9,793 nucleotides of DNA. Source: Lachnospiraceae bacterium (lineage in GTDB: Bacteria; Bacillota; Clostridia; Lachnospirales; Lachnospiraceae). Position numbers and translations under genes: made by a program. The stretch covers positions 1-9,793 of the forward strand of contig DMLD01000014.1 in NCBI GenBank assembly GCA_003453515.1, read 5' to 3'. The notes under the pieces were generated by a model, which did not search any database, was not told where the DNA came from, and was given only the letters and a program-made list of their open reading frames with translations. Below are positions 6,861 to 9,793 of the stretch, in pieces. Within the stretch, counting starts at the first letter, position 1, and each line of letters begins with the position of its first letter.

Positions 6861-7704
6861 ATCCTGCTCCCGCTATGGCTTCCGTCAGCTCCTCTACCGT
6901 AAGTATCCCATCAGGCAGCTTCATCCCCCTGACCTTCAGCTCATAGGCGATCCCGGTCACGTGCGGCACCTCCAGCCCCATATTTTTCAAGCGATCCACA
7001 TGAGAAAATACTTCCCTCGGCGTACCCATCATCTCGAGTCTGCCCTTGTCCATGATAAAAATGCGGTCTGCGACCGTCATCTCCTCAGGGAAATGCGATA
7101 TCCATATGACCGTGATACCCTCTTCTTTGTTCAGCTTCATCACCTGAGCTAAGACCTCATCCCTGCCTGCGGGATCCAGCATCGCCGTCGACTCGTCAAA
7201 CACCATACATTTAGGGCGCATGGCAAGTACACCTGCTATTGCCAGTCGCGCCTTCTGTCCCCCGGAAAGTCTCATTGGGGAGTCACCGGCTCTCTCATAC
7301 AGATCGACCATGGAGAGTGCCTCGTCGACCCTTTTCCTTATCTCCCCGGTCTTCATACCAAGGTTCTCAGGACCAAACGCCACATCATCCTCAACTATGT
7401 CGTGTACTATCTGATTGTCCGGATTCTGAAATATCATTCCGACCCTTCTCCTGACGGTAAATACCATCTCCTTATCGGACGTATCTATATCATCTATAAT
7501 TACAGAGCCCTCCTCCGGAACCAAAAGAGCGTTCAGGTGCTTGGCAAGTGTGGACTTCCCCGAGCCGTTGGCACCCATTATCCCTATCCATTCTCCCGTT
7601 TCAATGCGAAAAGAGACAGCGTCCAACGCTGTCTCCACCGCTACTACCTCGTCGTGATCATCGCGACGGATATATTCGTAAGTTACATTTTCAGCCTGTA
7701 TCAA
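6844..7704 (-). CDS. ecfA1: ECF transporter ATPase EcfA1
   Basis: A 286-residue ABC ATPase, the EcfA1 (CbiO1) partner. It has Walker A GANGSGKST (44-52), Q93 in IFQNPDNQIV, signature LSGGQ (146-150), Walker B CMVFDE with E171, and H204. DESTAMLDP is typical of EcfA1, as against DEPTAGLDP in EcfA2. The start codon is TTG: the GGAGG at 7713-7717 sits eight bases upstream and the protein aligns with family starts (MIQAENVTYEY), while the next in-frame ATG falls far inside at Walker A. The gene begins 48 bases after rplQ, with two inverted repeats in that gap, one holding the ribosome binding site, so its translation may be limited relative to the ribosomal genes. It is likely co-transcribed with rplQ, since no promoter or strong terminator was seen between them. 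Confidence 0.96.
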   Translation of the reverse strand: MIQAENVTYEYIRRDDHDEVVAVETALDAVSFRIETGEWIGIMGANGSGKSTLAKHLNALLVPEEGSVIIDDIDTSDKEMVFTVRRRVGMIFQNPDNQIVHDIVEDDVAFGPENLGMKTGEIRKRVDEALSMVDLYERAGDSPMRLSGGQKARLAIAGVLAMRPKCMVFDESTAMLDPAGRDEVLAQVMKLNKEEGITVIWISHFPEEMTVADRIFIMDKGRLEMMGTPREVFSHVDRLKNMGLEVPHVTGIAYELKVRGMKLPDGILTVEELTEAIAGAGYGNNT

Positions 7705-7706
7705 AA

Positions 7707-7723
7707 CCGATCCCTCCGATCGG
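7707..7723 (-). promoter_or_regulatory. Hairpin presenting the ecfA1 Shine-Dalgarno in its loop
   Basis: On the minus strand CCGATC and GATCGG form a perfect six-pair stem whose five-base loop is the GGAGG that serves the ecfA1 TTG start. It is followed by TTTTG, which includes the start codon. It could tune ribosome access or, less likely, act as a weak terminator because the T-run is only four bases. Confidence 0.5.
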
Positions 7724-7746
7724 ATCCGCGGTAATATCCTGCGGAT
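7724..7746 (-). repeat. Inverted repeat between rplQ and ecfA1
   Basis: ATCCGC (minus strand) and GCGGAT form a perfect six-pair stem with an 11-base loop, directly before the Shine-Dalgarno hairpin. There is no T-run, so it is not an intrinsic terminator. It may act as a processing or stability element between the ribosomal and transporter parts of the transcript. Confidence 0.5.
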
Positions 7747-7752
7747 ACCCTG

Positions 7753-8289
7753 TCAAACGAGCTCAATGACAACTTCCATGGCAGCATCACCCTTGCGCGG
7801 GCCTACCTTCACGATACGTGTGTAGCCGCCGTTGCGGTTAGCATACTTGGGAGCTATCTCATCAAAAAGCTTGTTGGTAAGATCGATCTCCTTGGTTCCC
7901 TTTTTGCGGCCTGCAGCCTCTGTAGGAACCTCCTTGATCGGATACAGTACCTTCTTCATCTGACGACGTGCATGAAGACGTGAAGGTGAATCCTTCTTTA
8001 TCTCCTTGCTGACGGTATCATATACAACTACCTTCTTGCCGTCCTTCTCTTCTCTTACACGCTTGCCGTCAACATCCTTCTTCGGGACCTTCTGCTCAAC
8101 GGTTACGGTCTCGAAGTTGTCTTTTTCACGTACTGCCATAGCGATCAGACCCTCAGCGATCTTGCGGATCTCCTTTGCCTTTGCCTCGGTAGTCACAATG
8201 CGTCCGTGATATATCAGGTTTGTCACCTGGTTTCTAAGCAAAGCTTTGCGCTGACTGGACGTTCTGCCCAGCTTTCTGTAACCAGCCAT
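7753..8289 (-). CDS. rplQ: 50S ribosomal protein L17 (long form)
   Basis: Ribosomal protein L17 of the large subunit, 178 residues. The N-terminal core [20 protein letters not shown] and the C-terminal [13 protein letters not shown] are conserved. An in-frame ATG four codons upstream (8301) exists, but that MEEI stretch is encoded by the ribosome binding site itself (GGAGG at 8295-8299, five bases before the ATG at 8289), so 8289 is the real start. The protein is about 50 residues longer than the 127-residue E. coli form. The extra sequence lies at about 60-100 ([23 protein letters not shown]) and about 115-135 ([12 protein letters not shown]), flanking the conserved RLHARRQ helix. From memory, comparable insertions occur in L17 of Lachnospiraceae and relatives, so this is lineage-typical. 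It follows rpoA as in the alpha operon. Confidence 0.97.
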   Translation of the reverse strand: MAGYRKLGRTSSQRKALLRNQVTNLIYHGRIVTTEAKAKEIRKIAEGLIAMAVREKDNFETVTVEQKVPKKDVDGKRVREEKDGKKVVVYDTVSKEIKKDSPSRLHARRQMKKVLYPIKEVPTEAAGRKKGTKEIDLTNKLFDEIAPKYANRNGGYTRIVKVGPRKGDAAMEVVIELV

Positions 8290-8304
8290 TATTTCCTCCA
8301 TTTC

Positions 8305-8349
8305 CGGCGTATATCGCCTTCGTCATACAATTCGGCGTATACCCGCCTT
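8305..8349 (-). repeat. Two tandem small hairpins between rpoA and rplQ
   Basis: Two near-identical units, 8333-8349 and 8305-8320, each read on the minus strand as AAGGCG, a short spacer, then TATACGCCG or ATACGCCG. Each folds into a four-pair GGCG/CGCC stem with a five- or six-base loop. They fill most of the 67-base gap between the rpoA stop and the rplQ start, just ahead of the rplQ ribosome binding site. No T-run follows, so they are not terminators. Confidence 0.5.
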
Positions 8350-8356
8350 CTCTCTA

Positions 8357-9319
8357 TCATTCACCGTCAGAAAGTGTAAGCCCGAGCTCCTTGAGCTTGG
8401 CAATGACCTCATCGAGTGACTTACGTCCGAGATTACGGACCTTCATCATATCTTCCTGCGTCTTGTTGGTGAGCTCCTCAACAGTCTTTATGTTGGCTCT
8501 CATCAGACAGTTGTACGAACGAACCGAAAGTTCCAGCTCGTCTATACTCATATCCATGACCTTCTTCGTATCGTCTGCGTTCGGCTCAACGATGACCTCG
8601 GCGTTCTTTGCCTTCTCAGACAGATCGATGAACGACTTGAGATGCTCTGAAAGCACCTTTGCAGCCAGGCTCACCGCCTCGTCGGGAGCAAGTGTACCGT
8701 TGGTATATACATCAAGCGTAAGCTTATCAAAGTCAGTTATATGACCGACACGAGTGTCCTCTACCTTGATGTTGACACGCTCAACAGGTGTATAGATCGA
8801 GTCTATAGCGATCGCATCCACATCAAGCATCTCATTTTTCTTGTTCTTGTCAGAGCTTACATAGCCGCGTCCGCCGGTCACCGTCATCTCGATATAAAGC
8901 TTGGTATCTGCACCGCCGTTCAATGTGGCGATCACCTGATCCTCGTTTATGATCTCGATATCGGCACTCTTCTTGATATCAGCAGCCGTGACCACCTGTG
9001 AGCCTACCGCATCGACATACATCGATACCGGTATGGTCGGATCCTCGGCATTGTTCTTGATGGCGAGGTTTTTGATATTCATCACGATCTCGGTCACATC
9101 TTCCTTAACACCGGGGATGGAACTGAATTCGTGAACCACACCGTCAACTCTTATGCTTGATACCGCTGCACCCGGAAGTGAGGACAGCATGATTCGCCTC
9201 AACGAGTTACCGAGTGTAGTACCGTAGCCGCGCTCCAAAGGCTCAACTACAAAACGACCGAACTTATGATCCTCTGAAATTTCAACGATATCTATTTTTG
9301 GTTTATTAAATTCAAACAC
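8357..9319 (-). CDS. rpoA: DNA-directed RNA polymerase subunit alpha
   Basis: The alpha subunit of RNA polymerase, 320 residues, normal length. The N-terminal dimerisation and assembly domain (about 1-230) contains [18 protein letters not shown] (26-42). A linker around 243-256 joins it to the C-terminal domain (about 257-316), which binds UP elements and activators: R267 in [12 protein letters not shown] and the NLGRKS loop (296-301) correspond to the DNA-contacting residues of E. coli R265 and K298-S299. The start codon is GTG at 9319; AAGGGGG at 9328-9334 lies eight bases upstream, and MFEFNKPKI matches the family start. It follows rpsD after 51 bases and precedes rplQ, the standard alpha-operon order. 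The upstream gap has a five-pair stem overlapping the ribosome binding site. Confidence 0.98.
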   Translation of the reverse strand: MFEFNKPKIDIVEISEDHKFGRFVVEPLERGYGTTLGNSLRRIMLSSLPGAAVSSIRVDGVVHEFSSIPGVKEDVTEIVMNIKNLAIKNNAEDPTIPVSMYVDAVGSQVVTAADIKKSADIEIINEDQVIATLNGGADTKLYIEMTVTGGRGYVSSDKNKKNEMLDVDAIAIDSIYTPVERVNIKVEDTRVGHITDFDKLTLDVYTNGTLAPDEAVSLAAKVLSEHLKSFIDLSEKAKNAEVIVEPNADDTKKVMDMSIDELELSVRSYNCLMRANIKTVEELTNKTQEDMMKVRNLGRKSLDEVIAKLKELGLTLSDGE

Positions 9320-9320
9320 G

Positions 9321-9335
9321 TAAGGTACCCCCTTA
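9321..9335 (-). promoter_or_regulatory. Short stem overlapping the rpoA ribosome binding site
   Basis: On the minus strand TAAGG and CCTTA form a five-pair stem with a five-base loop, and the AAGGGGG ribosome binding site of rpoA lies in its 5' arm and loop. The stem is short, so any effect on rpoA translation is speculative. Confidence 0.3.
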
Positions 9336-9370
9336 TCTGCTTCAAGACACTTATCTTAAGTATCAATTGA

Positions 9371-9793
9371 TTACTTCGAGTACAACTCGACGATAAGCAC
9401 GTCATTTACAGGTACGTCGATCTCAGTTCTCGTCGGGATCTCCTTCACTGTTCCTGAGAGGGTCTCCTGATTGGACTCAAGCCATGCGGGAACCAGACGG
9501 GATCCTGTTACCTCAAGGATCTCCTTGTAACGAGGACCTCCCTTGTGTTTTTCCTTGATTTCTACAACATCACCCTTCTTCAGAGAATATGAAGGGATGT
9601 TTACACATTTGCCGTTCACGAGCACATGCTTGTGATCAACTATCTGTCTTGCCTCTTTTCTTGTTCTCGCAAAGCCGAGACGGAAAAGAACGTTGTCAAG
9701 ACGAAGCTCGAGAAGGATCATCAGGTTGTCACCTGTTGTTCCCCACTTTGCTTTCTGAGCTCTTGCAAAGTAATTACGGAAAGGCTTCTCAAG
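9371..9793 (-). CDS. rpsD: 30S ribosomal protein S4 (N-terminus cut by window)
   Basis: The C-terminal 140 residues of ribosomal protein S4, open at the right edge. The frame continues past the internal ATG at 9721 through LEKPFRNYFARAQ and KWGTTGDNL, which are normal S4 sequence, so that ATG is not the start; about 55-60 residues are missing compared with the usual 200. The RNA-binding S4 domain is clear (LDNVLFRLGFARTRKEAR to LVNGKCVNIPSY and KKGDVVEI), followed by the conserved C-terminal PVNDVLIVELYSK. S4 binds 16S rRNA early in 30S assembly and in E. coli represses the alpha operon. It is the most upstream gene visible of the rpsD-rpoA-rplQ group. Confidence 0.98.
   Translation of the reverse strand, partial: LEKPFRNYFARAQKAKWGTTGDNLMILLELRLDNVLFRLGFARTRKEARQIVDHKHVLVNGKCVNIPSYSLKKGDVVEIKEKHKGGPRYKEILEVTGSRLVPAWLESNQETLSGTVKEIPTRTEIDVPVNDVLIVELYSK

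Noticed and set aside
7705..7752. Riboswitch controlling the ECF genes
   Set aside because: The gap is 48 bases and holds only two simple stems; too short for known vitamin riboswitches and without their conserved cores.
8290..8301. Upstream ATG adding four residues to L17
   Set aside because: The four codons are made of the ribosome binding site of the ATG at 8289, and the conserved protein begins at MAGYRKLGR.
9719..9721. ATG as start of S4
   Set aside because: Upstream codons to the window edge encode conserved S4 sequence, so this methionine is internal.
1..9793. CRISPR array, IS element, tRNA or phage attachment site
   Set aside because: No regularly spaced repeats, transposase motifs, cloverleaf-like segments or flanking target duplications were seen.

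Overview
The window reads as a chromosomal segment of a low-to-mid GC Gram-positive Clostridia, most likely a Lachnospiraceae relative. This rests on four things seen in the sequence: the order rpsD-rpoA-rplQ-ecfA1-ecfA2-ecfT, the long form of ribosomal protein L17, frequent ATA isoleucine codons with GGAGG-type ribosome binding sites, and an exported protein carrying a lysine-rich Big_2-type Ig-like domain. No species is claimed. All ten genes lie on the minus strand, so the window is read from right to left. The longest gene-free stretches are about 100 bases; there is no gap over 300 bases.

Right part (about 5218-9793): the end of the ribosomal alpha operon (rpsD, cut by the window edge; rpoA; rplQ) is followed after 48 bases by the energy-coupling-factor module: two ATPases (EcfA1, EcfA2) and the transmembrane coupling protein EcfT. 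The three overlap or abut and look translationally coupled. No substrate-binding S component is present, as expected for a shared (group II) ECF module that serves S components encoded elsewhere. The gaps rpsD-rpoA, rpoA-rplQ and rplQ-ecfA1 hold short inverted repeats, two of which contain a Shine-Dalgarno sequence. rpoA starts with GTG and ecfA1 with TTG.

Middle (3806-5176): a gene with its own near-consensus sigma-A promoter encodes a secreted protein with a signal peptide, a very basic Ig-like domain and a HAD-type phosphohydrolase domain. It sits where many Firmicutes have truA-rplM-rpsI after ecfT.

Left part (1-3708): an OmpR/PhoB-type response regulator and an overlapping sensor histidine kinase are followed 70 bases later by a multi-pass membrane protein with a PAS-like region and a C-terminal HD-GYP domain, truncated by the window edge. 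This suggests a signalling cluster in which a two-component system is expressed with a probable cyclic-di-GMP phosphodiesterase. No mobile element, CRISPR array, tRNA, rRNA or integration site was seen. Nothing here is clearly a new defence or mobile system; the less ordinary parts are the exported Ig-HAD phosphatase next to the signalling cluster and the structured leaders in the ribosomal/ECF operon.
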